From Prochlorococcus sp. AG-347-M23 (GTDB lineage: Bacteria > Cyanobacteriota > Cyanobacteriia > PCC-6307 > Cyanobiaceae), in the NCBI GenBank assembly GCA_003278855.1, contig QCCU01000002.1, positions 62,001-126,000 on the forward strand: 64,000 bases of DNA, in the 5' to 3' direction. A program made the position numbers and the translations under genes. Shown one piece after another: positions 9,016-18,531 of this stretch; position 1 is the first letter of the stretch; every line of letters begins with the position of its first letter. The notes below the pieces were generated by a model that made no database searches, was not told the origin of the DNA, and worked only from the letters and a program-made list of their open reading frames with translations.

Positions 9016-11472
9016 GTGACTATTAGCGGGAATAATAATAAATTAATTAAAGATTGGATAAGACCTCTTCAAAAATCTCTTACTATTGAAACTGAAAACA
9101 AATTTGTTAATACTTTAGGAAGAGAAAAATATTTCAATGATTATTTGCATGAATCATTAAAAAAAATAGATAATCTAAATCTCTCAGACGAATATTTAAG
9201 GATATTTTATGAATTTTCTAAAAAATATAATGAATATAATAATTTAGATGAAAATCAAAGAAAAAGGTTAATTATAGATACACGAAAAAATCTTTACAAA
9301 CTAGGTAAAACTCTAGAAATAGAAAATTCTAATAATATTTCTAATAATGTTTTTCTGAATAAAGCTGATTCAAGTTTGTCTTTTGATTCGGATATTTCAT
9401 TAATAAAAAATGTAGGAAAAGTTCATAAAAATAAGCTTAATGAATTAGGGATATTTCATATAAAAGATCTAATTAATTATTTCCCACGAACATATCTAGA
9501 TTATACGAATAGAGTCAAGATAATAAATTTAAAACCAGATAATTTATACACGTGCATCGCAAATGTTAAAAGATTTTATATTCATAAGAGTAAAAAAAAT
9601 AGTAATTTATCAATAATGAATATTTTAGTTACTGATGATACGTCTTCAATAAAAGTTACAAAATTTTTTTTAGGAAGAAGATTTAGATCTTACTCCTTCT
9701 TTACGTCTCAAAAATCTTTGTATACTGCTGGTACCAAATTAGCAATTTCCGGTAAGGTTAAATTGACAGAGTATGGAAAAACTTTTGTAGATCCCCAGAT
9801 TGAAATTCTTAAGGATAATAATGATAATTTTAATTTCTCAGGCAAAATATTACCCTTGTATTCATTAGGTGAAGCATTATCAAATATGAGTTTTATAAAA
9901 CTTATGAAAAAGGTACTAATTTATGCAAAGCAATATCCAGAAATTTTAAATAAAAAGCAACTTGATTCATTATCTTTATTATCAAAAGGAGAGTCGTTAA
10001 TTAATATCCATTTCCCTCCATCTCAAGAGGCTCTTATTGAGTCAAAAAAACGTTTGGTTTTTGATGAGTTATTACTACTTCAAATGAAGTTTCTACTTAG
10101 AAAAAGAAAGACGAATAAAAATGCAACCTCCCAACAATTACCTCAAAAGAAATCTTTATTAAAAGAATTTTTAAATAATTTTCCTTTTGAATTAACAAAA
10201 TCTCAAGAAAATGTTTTAAATGAAATTAAGAAAGATTTATCTAATCCCGTACCAATGTCTAGATTACTTCAGGGAGATGTGGGAAGCGGTAAAACCATAG
10301 TTGCAATTGCCTCTCTTTTACTTGTCATTGAAAAAAATCTGCAAGGTGCATTTATGGTCCCAACTGAGGTTTTAGCAGAACAACATTATAAAAATTTATT
10401 AAAATATCTGAATCCCCTTTTAGTTTCTGTTGAACTACTTACTGGGAATACTCCTCAAAAAAAGAGACAAGAAATTTTCTCTAATTTGAATAATGGATTA
10501 GTTGATATCCTCGTAGGTACTCATGCATTATTTGAAGATAAAGTAATCTTTAATGCATTAGGCATGGTCGTAATTGATGAACAACATAGATTTGGAGTTA
10601 CTCAAAGAAATAGATTACTTAATAAAGGAGAAAATACTAACTTGTTATCAATGACAGCAACACCAATTCCAAGAACTCTTGCGCTTTCTATTTATGGTGA
10701 TTTAGATGTGAGTCAAATTACAGAACTTCCTCCTGGGAGAGTTCCTATAACAACAAAAATAATTTCAGAAGATGATTTAACTAACTTGTTCAAGATTGTT
10801 GAAGATGAGATTAATAAGGGTAAGCAAGCTTATGTGATTTTGCCACTTATTGAAGATTCAGAAAAAATGAATTTAAGCTCCGCAAAGCAAACATTCAAAC
10901 ATTTATCAGAAGAGGTCTTTTTTAACAAAAAAGTTGGATTATTACATGGTAAATTAAGTTCACAAGAAAAGAATGAAGTAATTAATTCTTTTTTAAAGAA
11001 TGAAATTAATATATTGGTTTCAACCACAGTAATTGAGGTTGGCATTGATGTTCCCAACGCCACAATTATGATCATTTATAATTCGGACAGATTTGGATTG
11101 TCCCAGCTACATCAATTAAGGGGGAGAGTTGGTAGAGGATCAACAAAATCTTTTTGTTATTTGGTAACCCCCGGTAAAAATGGATTGGAAAATAAACGAC
11201 TTTGTGTTTTGCAAAAATCTAACGATGGCTTTTATATTGCAGAAAAAGATTTGGAGCTTAGAGGGCCAGGCCAGATTTTAGGTTATAGACAATCCGGATT
11301 GCCTGATTTTGTACTGGACAATTTACCTAACAATAAATTTCTTATTGATAAGGCTCGTGAAGAGGCTATTAAAATTGTTAGAGATGATCCTGATTTAAAA
11401 GAAAATATTGTTTTAAGGAATATACTTATTGATAATTCTGATAATAAATTTATTCATGATTTCTTAAATTGA
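9016..11472 (+). CDS. recG: ATP-dependent DNA helicase RecG
   Basis: An 818-residue superfamily 2 helicase that reverses stalled replication forks and processes Holliday junctions. The N-terminal wedge/OB domain follows the segment IKNVGKVHKNKLNELGI (about residues 132-150). Motif I GDVGSGKT is at 420-427, the DEQH box at 521-524, then TATPIPRTL and the C-terminal QLRGRVGRG. The chosen start is GTG at 9016; an ATG two bases earlier is followed directly by a stop. The 100-residue extension before the wedge domain is typical of cyanobacterial RecG. Confidence 0.95.
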   Translation: MTISGNNNKLIKDWIRPLQKSLTIETENKFVNTLGREKYFNDYLHESLKKIDNLNLSDEYLRIFYEFSKKYNEYNNLDENQRKRLIIDTRKNLYKLGKTLEIENSNNISNNVFLNKADSSLSFDSDISLIKNVGKVHKNKLNELGIFHIKDLINYFPRTYLDYTNRVKIINLKPDNLYTCIANVKRFYIHKSKKNSNLSIMNILVTDDTSSIKVTKFFLGRRFRSYSFFTSQKSLYTAGTKLAISGKVKLTEYGKTFVDPQIEILKDNNDNFNFSGKILPLYSLGEALSNMSFIKLMKKVLIYAKQYPEILNKKQLDSLSLLSKGESLINIHFPPSQEALIESKKRLVFDELLLLQMKFLLRKRKTNKNATSQQLPQKKSLLKEFLNNFPFELTKSQENVLNEIKKDLSNPVPMSRLLQGDVGSGKTIVAIASLLLVIEKNLQGAFMVPTEVLAEQHYKNLLKYLNPLLVSVELLTGNTPQKKRQEIFSNLNNGLVDILVGTHALFEDKVIFNALGMVVIDEQHRFGVTQRNRLLNKGENTNLLSMTATPIPRTLALSIYGDLDVSQITELPPGRVPITTKIISEDDLTNLFKIVEDEINKGKQAYVILPLIEDSEKMNLSSAKQTFKHLSEEVFFNKKVGLLHGKLSSQEKNEVINSFLKNEINILVSTTVIEVGIDVPNATIMIIYNSDRFGLSQLHQLRGRVGRGSTKSFCYLVTPGKNGLENKRLCVLQKSNDGFYIAEKDLELRGPGQILGYRQSGLPDFVLDNLPNNKFLIDKAREEAIKIVRDDPDLKENIVLRNILIDNSDNKFIHDFLN

Positions 11473-11529
11473 AAACTATCATTGTAATTTTTGATATATA
11501 TGCCACTATAAATCAATTGCAAATTTCAA

Positions 11530-12213
11530 TTGAAAATTTGGAATAAAATACCAATTAAAGATAATGGAGAAAAATTAATAGCTATACCTAGCTGCCTTAA
11601 GTTTTTAGATCCCCACCCTTACTCACATTTAGGAGCACCTTACAAAGATAAAACTTCTATTTGGAAATTAAGGGAGGAGGTAGTAAATAGATTAGTAAAA
11701 GTACATGATTATTTGATATCAAAGAGTAGTTTTAAACTTTTGATTTATGACAGTTGGCGACCTTTAGAAGTTCAGGAATTTATGTTTAAAAGAGCAATTT
11801 TATTAGAGTGTGAAAAATCCGATATTGATATTTCATTTGAAAATATAAAATCTTATCCATCCATTTTAAAAAAAGTTGAAAAATTTTGGGCATATCCTTC
11901 TTATGACACTAGATATCCTCCCCCTCATTCAACTGGGGGTGCATTGGATGTTTGTTTATCAGATAAAGACGGAAATCTTGTTGAAATGGGAAGCATGGTT
12001 GATCAAATGGATGAAACCTCAAATCCTTATTTTTATGCAAACATAAAGAATGAAGAAGCAATTATTTGGAATAGTAGAAGAAATTTATTAAGGGAAACTA
12101 TGACTAAATTTGGATTTGTTCAACATCCTAATGAATGGTGGCATTTTAGTTATGGTGATCAATTATGGGCTTGGAAAAATAAAAAAGCAAATGCCCTTTA
12201 TGGAAAAATTTAA
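11530..12213 (+). CDS. D-alanyl-D-alanine dipeptidase, VanX/DdpX-like (M15D)
   Basis: A 227-residue cytosolic zinc dipeptidase. Arg77 in YDSWRP, zinc ligands His133 and Asp140 in the SxHxxGxAxD-type motif (HSTGGALD), catalytic Glu202 and ligand His205 in EWWH reproduce the VanX arrangement with the same spacing. There is no signal peptide. No vanH/vanA-type genes are near, so a role in D-Ala-D-Ala turnover or peptidoglycan recycling is more likely than glycopeptide resistance. Start is a TTG at 11530. It is convergent with sir, with three bases between the stop codons. Confidence 0.88.
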   Translation: MKIWNKIPIKDNGEKLIAIPSCLKFLDPHPYSHLGAPYKDKTSIWKLREEVVNRLVKVHDYLISKSSFKLLIYDSWRPLEVQEFMFKRAILLECEKSDIDISFENIKSYPSILKKVEKFWAYPSYDTRYPPPHSTGGALDVCLSDKDGNLVEMGSMVDQMDETSNPYFYANIKNEEAIIWNSRRNLLRETMTKFGFVQHPNEWWHFSYGDQLWAWKNKKANALYGKI

Positions 12214-12216
12214 AAT

Positions 12217-14004
12217 CTATTGATTTTCATTTAGTAAATTCAATATATAATTTTCATCTTGAGTATTTATAAAATCTCCGAAATCTAAATCCAAATTACT
12301 CTTCCAATTATCAAATAATGGTTGAAGAGTTTTTTCTAAATCGTTAAGTTCCATTCTTTGTAAAAATGGTTTAGCAAGCCTTTGTAGATTTTTACTTCCC
12401 CCCAACCATAATTGGTATTTGTTTTGCCCACTCCCAACAAGTGCTAATTCGGCCATATAAGGTCTGGTACATCCATTCGGACATCCTGTCATTCTAAATA
12501 ATATGGTCTTTTGTATTTCTAGATCCAATAGTAAATTTTCAATCCTTTTTAGTACATCAGGTAATATTCTTTCAGCTTCGGTCATTGCAAGACCACAAAG
12601 TGGTAAAGCAGGACATGCTAAAGCGTGTCTTTGTATTTCATTAATGTTTTCTAAATTTTCATATCCTATTTTTGATAGAGATTTTTGAATTTCATCTTTA
12701 TTTTTATCGGCGATATTGCAAAGTAAAATATCTTGATTAGGTGTGAGTCTTAAATCTAAATTAAATTTTTTAACAATAGTTGTGATGGTATTTTTCTTCT
12801 CTCCAGATAATCTCCCTGATAATAATGGTAAACCTACGAAATAGGAGGTTTTATTTTGTTTATGCCAACCTAGGTAATCAATAAGAACCTTGTCCGGTTC
12901 TTTCCTGATTTTTTTAATTTCTTTTTTGAAATACTTATCAAAAAGTATCTTTTTGAACCATTTAATACCTTTTCTATGAAGAAGATATTTCATTCTCGAA
13001 TTTTTTCTTGATTTTCTATCACCATAATCTCTTTGAATAGCCACAATGCTTTGTATTAATTCATAAACATCAGGTTCTTCAACATATCCAAGTGGATCTG
13101 CAATTCTGGCAAAGGTCTCTTCATTATTATGTGTGCGACCCATGCCACCTCCAACATAGAAGTTGCATCCTTCTAAATTTCCATCTTTAGAAGTAAAGGC
13201 TACTATTCCTATGTCATTGGTAAGAAGATCAACAGAATTGTCCCCTGGAACTGTCACAGCGCATTTGAATTTTCTCGGTAAATAAGTTGAACCATAAAGA
13301 GGCTCATCTTTTATCCCACTAAATACATTATCTTTGAATTGGAGCTTTCTAATTGCTTCAATATCTTTGTCAGGCTTTATGGTGTACTCTAAATCGCCAT
13401 CAGCCCAAAGCTCTAAAAAAGTTCCTTGACCAGCCATTGGGGTGAGAAGATCTGCAACTTTTTTTGCCAATGCTCTTGCAATTTTATAGTCTGAAGAAGC
13501 AAATGGAGCCGCAGGGGCCATAACGTTTCTATTTATGTCTCCGCATGCAGCTAATGTGGAGCCCATTGAATTTACTATTGTTTGGATTACTTCCTTTAGG
13601 TTCTCCTTTCTAATTCCATGCATTTGAAAGGCTTGTCTTGTAGTGGCCCTAAGTGTTCCATTACCAAGTTTGTCAGATAATTCATCTAATGCTAAAAATA
13701 ATTTCCCAGGGACTTCACCGCCGGGATTTCTTAACCTAAGCATCATTTGCCAATCTTTACTTTTGCCCGGTCTTCTATTTTCCCTGTTATCTTGTTGATA
13801 ACTACCATGAAATTTCAATAATTGAACTGCATCATTGGTAAAATGATCGCTCTCATTGACTAATTCCGTAGCAAGTGGTTCTTTAAGAAATTCGCTACTT
13901 TTTTTAAAATTTTCAAATTTAGAGACTTCTAGTCCATTTGCTAAACAAACCGTCTCTTCATTTGCAGAATCTTTTTTCTTTTTTACTTTCTCAACCTTGA
14001 TCAA
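12217..14004 (-). CDS. sir: Ferredoxin-sulfite reductase
   Basis: A 595-residue assimilatory sulfite reductase that makes sulfide using six electrons from ferredoxin. The siroheme-[4Fe-4S] cysteines are Cys464 and Cys470 (CPALPLC) and Cys508 and Cys512 (CPNGC). The two ferrodoxin/sulfite reductase-like halves are visible, with the N-terminal parachute segment around residues 60-130. The first 40 residues are lysine-rich and variable. It is transcribed away from glyS across an 87-base gap. It is distinguished from ferredoxin-nitrite reductase by overall sequence, though the two are homologous. Confidence 0.92.
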   Translation of the reverse strand: MIKVEKVKKKKDSANEETVCLANGLEVSKFENFKKSSEFLKEPLATELVNESDHFTNDAVQLLKFHGSYQQDNRENRRPGKSKDWQMMLRLRNPGGEVPGKLFLALDELSDKLGNGTLRATTRQAFQMHGIRKENLKEVIQTIVNSMGSTLAACGDINRNVMAPAAPFASSDYKIARALAKKVADLLTPMAGQGTFLELWADGDLEYTIKPDKDIEAIRKLQFKDNVFSGIKDEPLYGSTYLPRKFKCAVTVPGDNSVDLLTNDIGIVAFTSKDGNLEGCNFYVGGGMGRTHNNEETFARIADPLGYVEEPDVYELIQSIVAIQRDYGDRKSRKNSRMKYLLHRKGIKWFKKILFDKYFKKEIKKIRKEPDKVLIDYLGWHKQNKTSYFVGLPLLSGRLSGEKKNTITTIVKKFNLDLRLTPNQDILLCNIADKNKDEIQKSLSKIGYENLENINEIQRHALACPALPLCGLAMTEAERILPDVLKRIENLLLDLEIQKTILFRMTGCPNGCTRPYMAELALVGSGQNKYQLWLGGSKNLQRLAKPFLQRMELNDLEKTLQPLFDNWKSNLDLDFGDFINTQDENYILNLLNENQ

Positions 14005-14091
14005 AGGACCAAAACATATCTCTTTTTATACATTAGCGAAAAGCTTATTTAACTGGTAGTAAATTATAGTAAGTGAAGTCATATTTTTTTC

Positions 14092-16254
14092 TTGTCTAAA
14101 TATTTACTTGAGATAGGAACAGAAGAATTGCCCGCAAAATTTTCTCATTCTGTTCTAAAGCAATTTAAATCTCTAATAGAATTTGAATTGGATAAAAAGT
14201 TAATCAAATTCGAACAAATAGTTGTTACCTCCACACCAAGGAGGATAGTTCTACTTCTCGAAGGTTTAGTTGATTATGCAGAAGATAAGATAATAGAAAG
14301 GAAAGGGCCTAAAGCAAATTTAGCTTATTTAAATGGATGTCCTACTAATGCTGCTATAGGATTTGCTAATAGCTTAGATATAGATGTGCGCGAGTTAGAA
14401 ATAAAAAACACTGAAAAGGGTGATTTTGTATTTGGAAAGAAAATTGAGAAAGGACTATCAACAAAAATTTCTTTGTCTTCGATTATTCCAAAATTAGTAA
14501 AGAGTCTTCAAGGTCCTCGATTTATGAAATGGGGGTGTGGGAGCATAAAATTTTCAAGACCTATTAGATGGATTGCCTCTATTTATAATGATGAAATTCT
14601 TGATTTTGAATTTGATGAATGTGATCCAAAAATCATAATAAGTAATAAAACAAAAAGTCATAGGTTAATCAATGAAGTTTTAGAAGTTCAGAATCCTGAT
14701 GATTTTTTTGAATTATTAAAACGAAATAGAGTAATAGCTATTCGAAAAGAAAGAAAAGAAAAAATTGAAAGTTTAATAAATCAGGCATCTAAATCTTTAA
14801 ATCTGAAACCTGACTTATCAGAAGGATTACTAAATGAACTAACTGATTTAGTTGAATGGCCAGATTTAATTATTGGCAAATTTAGTAATGAATTTCTTGA
14901 TCTTCCGGTTGAAGTTCTCTCAACAGTCATGAAAATTCACCAGAGATACGTTCCTCTTTTATTTAAAAACGAAAGTTTTTCTAAACTAGATTTAAGCTCT
15001 GAAAAAAATATTAGTACAACTTTCTGCGTTATTTCAAATGGTCTTGAAGAATCAAATAATAATATTGCCAAAGGAAATGAGAAAGTATTAGGGGCAAGGT
15101 TTTCAGATGCAAAGTTTTTCGTAGAAAGTGACAAAAAAGTTGCTTCAATGGAAAGAAATGAAAAGCTTAAATCTGTTTCATATTTAAAAGGACTTGGAAA
15201 TATATTTCAGAGGGTAGAAAGGATAGAGGAAGTTACTAAAAAAATTCTTAAATTTTTAAATGATAAGTCTTTAGAAGAAAAAAAAATAATAGAAGCTGCT
15301 AAATACTGTAAAAACGACTTATGTAGCGAAATTGTTTTCGAATTCCCTGAACTGCAAGGAATAATGGGTGGTAAATATCTTAAATATGAGGGATTTAGTG
15401 AGGATGTTTGCATGGCTGTCGCTGAACATTATTTACCTTCTTTTTATAAAGATGCTTTGCCCTCCACAAAATATGGTGCAATAGTTTCCATAGCAGATAA
15501 GGTCGAAACTTTAATAAGTATATTTATTTCTGGTAAACGTCCTAGTGGATCATCTGATCCTTATGCTTTAAGAAGAAATTTGAATGGTGTGATTAAAATA
15601 ATTTGGGATTATGAACTTGATTTACCTTTAGATAAATTATTCAACGAACTTATTGATTTTTGGAAAATCGTATTTCCGAATTTAAACTTCTCAAGAGAAA
15701 AAGTATTTAATGATTTAAATGAATTTTTAGTTCAAAGAATTGTTAGTCATCTAGAAGAAATATCACTAAGTAAAGAATTAATAAAGGCCGTTTGCTCTTC
15801 TGATGAATTATCTCAAAAAAGAGTATTAAATATTGTTGATCTTAAAAATAGGATTTATTCTATTATCAATTTTAACGAAAAGGATAATTTTGTTGAAATC
15901 AAGAAGGTGATTACTAGGGTGAGCAAATTAGCAAATAAAAGTGATATTTCAAGAGACATTCTCTCAACAAGAGATTATGTAAACACAAAACTTTTTGAAA
16001 AAGATTGTGAATTCAAAGTTTTTGAATTTATTGGAGAATTAGAAAAACTTTTTTCAGAAGGTTATTGCAATTATTTGGAACTTCTAAATTTGTTTGAGAT
16101 TAATGTAAACACTATCGAGGATTTATTTGATAATGAAAAGGGAGTCCTAATAATGTCAGAGGATTTAAAAATAAGAAATAATAGACTCAATTTGTTGAGC
16201 TTAATTAGAAATTATTCTTTAAAAATTGCCGACTTTACACTTTTGAACTCTTAA
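14092..16254 (+). CDS. glyS: Glycyl-tRNA synthetase beta subunit
   Basis: A 720-residue beta chain of the alpha2beta2 bacterial glycyl-tRNA synthetase, which charges tRNA-Gly. The diagnostic opening LLEIGTEELPAKF, the segments GPRFMKWG and KFSRPIRWI, and the C-terminal HD-like and DALR anticodon-binding regions (DPYALRRNLNG near residue 493) are present. The start is TTG at 14092. The alpha subunit gene glyQ is not in the window. Its 3' end overlaps the 3' end of chlP, on the other strand, by 20 bases. Confidence 0.96.
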   Translation: MSKYLLEIGTEELPAKFSHSVLKQFKSLIEFELDKKLIKFEQIVVTSTPRRIVLLLEGLVDYAEDKIIERKGPKANLAYLNGCPTNAAIGFANSLDIDVRELEIKNTEKGDFVFGKKIEKGLSTKISLSSIIPKLVKSLQGPRFMKWGCGSIKFSRPIRWIASIYNDEILDFEFDECDPKIIISNKTKSHRLINEVLEVQNPDDFFELLKRNRVIAIRKERKEKIESLINQASKSLNLKPDLSEGLLNELTDLVEWPDLIIGKFSNEFLDLPVEVLSTVMKIHQRYVPLLFKNESFSKLDLSSEKNISTTFCVISNGLEESNNNIAKGNEKVLGARFSDAKFFVESDKKVASMERNEKLKSVSYLKGLGNIFQRVERIEEVTKKILKFLNDKSLEEKKIIEAAKYCKNDLCSEIVFEFPELQGIMGGKYLKYEGFSEDVCMAVAEHYLPSFYKDALPSTKYGAIVSIADKVETLISIFISGKRPSGSSDPYALRRNLNGVIKIIWDYELDLPLDKLFNELIDFWKIVFPNLNFSREKVFNDLNEFLVQRIVSHLEEISLSKELIKAVCSSDELSQKRVLNIVDLKNRIYSIINFNEKDNFVEIKKVITRVSKLANKSDISRDILSTRDYVNTKLFEKDCEFKVFEFIGELEKLFSEGYCNYLELLNLFEINVNTIEDLFDNEKGVLIMSEDLKIRNNRLNLLSLIRNYSLKIADFTLLNS

Positions 16255-17575
16255 CTTTAATTCCTCCTTTTATTGAATAATTTTCTAACATTTTTTCTAC
16301 CTCTTTATTTTCCCTAACAGCACTATCAACAGGTTTATATTTTAGAGGCGCTAGGGCTTTACCTCTTAAAATCGAACCAAGTGTAAGCATCGTAATTTTA
16401 AGTTGCTGTAATGGTTTCATAGAGACAACTCTTTTGTATAAGTAACTATCAAAAGTAAGTCTTTGAACATCCATGTCATCACACATCTCAACAAAGGCTT
16501 CTCTAGCAGAATCATTTCTGTAGAAAATATTTTGAAGGATTTCTAGCACTTTATAAGTTGTGCCATATTTTTTATCCCATTTTTTAAGATAGTTTTTTAA
16601 ATCTTTTTCTGATGGAATTAATTGACCATTTTTTGATGCTTCAACAATTTCTTCAGCACACATTCTTCCGCTTTTTGCAGCAAAATAAATACCCTCTCCA
16701 GAACTCTTAGTAACATAACCAGCTGCATCACCAACCAATGCCATTCTCCCAACTACCCTTCTTGGCCTTGGATGTTCTGGAATAGGGTGAGCTTCTACTT
16801 TTATTACTTCACCATTAACAAGTCTTTTCTTTGCCCTATTTCTTACACCCTCTTGAAGTCCTTTAATTAATGACTGATTCTTTTGCATGGTTCCTGTACC
16901 CACAGCAACATGATCATATTTAGGAAATACCCACCCATAAAAATCTGGAGAAACATCAGTTCCAACATACATTTCAGCAAGATCTTCGTAGTAACTCATT
17001 TCTTCTTTAGGCAATTTAATTCTTTCCTGAAATGCTATTGCAACTTTGTAATCACCTGCATCCATTGCTTTTGCGACTCTGCTATTGGCTCCATCAGCTC
17101 CGATCAAAAGGTCAACAGTAAGCTCTTTTAGTTCCCCTTTTTTATCTCCATTCGTAAAATCTGAGTAGGAAAGCTTATATGGCCCTTGATTATTATCGCC
17201 AGTATCAATAGAAGTAACTAATCCATTTATTAATGTAGCACCAAGATCTGAGGCCCTGTTGCGCATAAAGGCATCCATAACTTCTCTTCTACACATCCCA
17301 ATAAACTCATTATCACTTTTCCCATAAACTCTATCTAAACTTATATCTACCTCTCTATTTGATGGAGATATCATTCTCATATGCCTTACTTTTCTATCAA
17401 TAATTGACTCAGGTAAATCAAATTCTTCGACCATGCAAAGTGGAATTGCTCCTCCACATGGTTTCGCATTATCTAATTTTCTCTCGAAGAGCCAAGTTTT
17501 TATTCCAGCTTTTGCAAGTATTTCTGCCGCACATGAACCACTTGGACCTCCACCAATAACAGCTACCCTCAACAT
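16235..17575 (-). CDS. chlP: Geranylgeranyl diphosphate/geranylgeranyl-chlorophyll reductase
   Basis: A 446-residue FAD-dependent reductase that saturates the geranylgeranyl tail to phytyl for chlorophyll and tocopherol. The Rossmann motif GGGPSGSCAAE is at about residues 8-18, CGGAIP at 40-45, and GDAAGYVTKSSGEGIYFA marks the second FAD segment. Length matches cyanobacterial ChlP. Transcribed divergently from the VanY-like peptidase with 113 bases between. Confidence 0.96.
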   Translation of the reverse strand: MLRVAVIGGGPSGSCAAEILAKAGIKTWLFERKLDNAKPCGGAIPLCMVEEFDLPESIIDRKVRHMRMISPSNREVDISLDRVYGKSDNEFIGMCRREVMDAFMRNRASDLGATLINGLVTSIDTGDNNQGPYKLSYSDFTNGDKKGELKELTVDLLIGADGANSRVAKAMDAGDYKVAIAFQERIKLPKEEMSYYEDLAEMYVGTDVSPDFYGWVFPKYDHVAVGTGTMQKNQSLIKGLQEGVRNRAKKRLVNGEVIKVEAHPIPEHPRPRRVVGRMALVGDAAGYVTKSSGEGIYFAAKSGRMCAEEIVEASKNGQLIPSEKDLKNYLKKWDKKYGTTYKVLEILQNIFYRNDSAREAFVEMCDDMDVQRLTFDSYLYKRVVSMKPLQQLKITMLTLGSILRGKALAPLKYKPVDSAVRENKEVEKMLENYSIKGGIKVKSSKV

Positions 17576-17688
17576 ATGAAAAAAAAATAATACTGTATTT
17601 AAAAACTACATCTTTTTTGCTAATAAAAGTGCATTTCTTAAAATAATAGTTAATATCGAAATATCTTTTCCAAATTCACTTCTAAATA

Positions 17689-18417
17689 TTGGAACTAAAC
17701 AAAGATATCGATCAATTTGATATACCACTTGCTAAAAGAACTTACCTAAATAATCCAAATTCAACATTATTAAAAAAACTATTAATATTTTCTCCATTTC
17801 TTTTTCTTATCTTTTCTGTCGCTGCATTGCGATTAATTAAAAATATAGAAATAGGATCTCTTGATAATTTCAATTTTCAGGCTCAGATAAATCACGACCA
17901 TAGAATTTTAGGTCATTTACCCTATGCGGAAATTTCTAAGGAGAAGCTTGTTTTAATTGAGCCTAATATTGAAGTTCATATAGATATGCGCGATTCTCTA
18001 CTAAAGATGAGAGAAGAAGCCAAAAAGGATGGGATATACTTAGTCTTCTTGAGTGGTTATAGATCAATAAATTTGCAAAACGATATCTTTTATTCTTTAA
18101 AATCTATTAGAAATCAAGAAGCGGCAGAAAGAGCTAGAGTTTCAGCCCCTCCAGGGTATTCCGAACATAGTACAGGTTTCGCAATCGATATTGGTGATGC
18201 TACTCAAAGAGAGACAGACTTTGAAACCGACTTCGAAAATACTGACGCCTTTAGATGGTTAATAAACAATGCAGCTAAGTTTCACTTTAAGTTATCGTTC
18301 AACAAAGATAATAAATATATAGATTATGAACCCTGGCATTGGAGATATGAGGGGTCAATTGAAGCACTAAAAGTTTTTGAAAGCTCAAATAGAAAAATAA
18401 TAAATCTAATTGATTAA
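17689..18417 (+). CDS. Membrane-anchored D-alanyl-D-alanine carboxypeptidase, VanY-like (M15B)
   Basis: A 242-residue zinc peptidase. After 28 polar residues a single membrane helix spans about 29-50, so the catalytic part should face the periplasm. Motifs are SGYRS (Arg125), the zinc ligands His160 and Asp167 in SEHSTGFAIDIGD, and EPWHW with catalytic Glu214 and ligand His217. It should trim D-Ala from peptidoglycan stem peptides. The start is TTG at 17689. With the VanX-like enzyme at 11530 this gives two different M15 peptidases within 6 kb. Confidence 0.87.
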   Translation: MELNKDIDQFDIPLAKRTYLNNPNSTLLKKLLIFSPFLFLIFSVAALRLIKNIEIGSLDNFNFQAQINHDHRILGHLPYAEISKEKLVLIEPNIEVHIDMRDSLLKMREEAKKDGIYLVFLSGYRSINLQNDIFYSLKSIRNQEAAERARVSAPPGYSEHSTGFAIDIGDATQRETDFETDFENTDAFRWLINNAAKFHFKLSFNKDNKYIDYEPWHWRYEGSIEALKVFESSNRKIINLID

Positions 18418-18531
18418 TTTAATTATTCAATAAATTATATTTTTCAAAGTCTTAAAGAGAAAATTCTCATAATAAGCATACTTTGAGTTAGCCTTAATAA
18501 AGTCAATCTAATATTTATATAAATTCTATAA

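Noticed and set aside
13856..14059. Open frame antisense to the start of sir
   Set aside because: It lies entirely opposite to a strongly conserved gene and has no independent features; a shadow frame.
18440..18500. GAGAAAATTCTC palindrome before typA as a terminator or operator
   Set aside because: Short A/T-rich stem with a two-base loop; expected by chance at this base composition.
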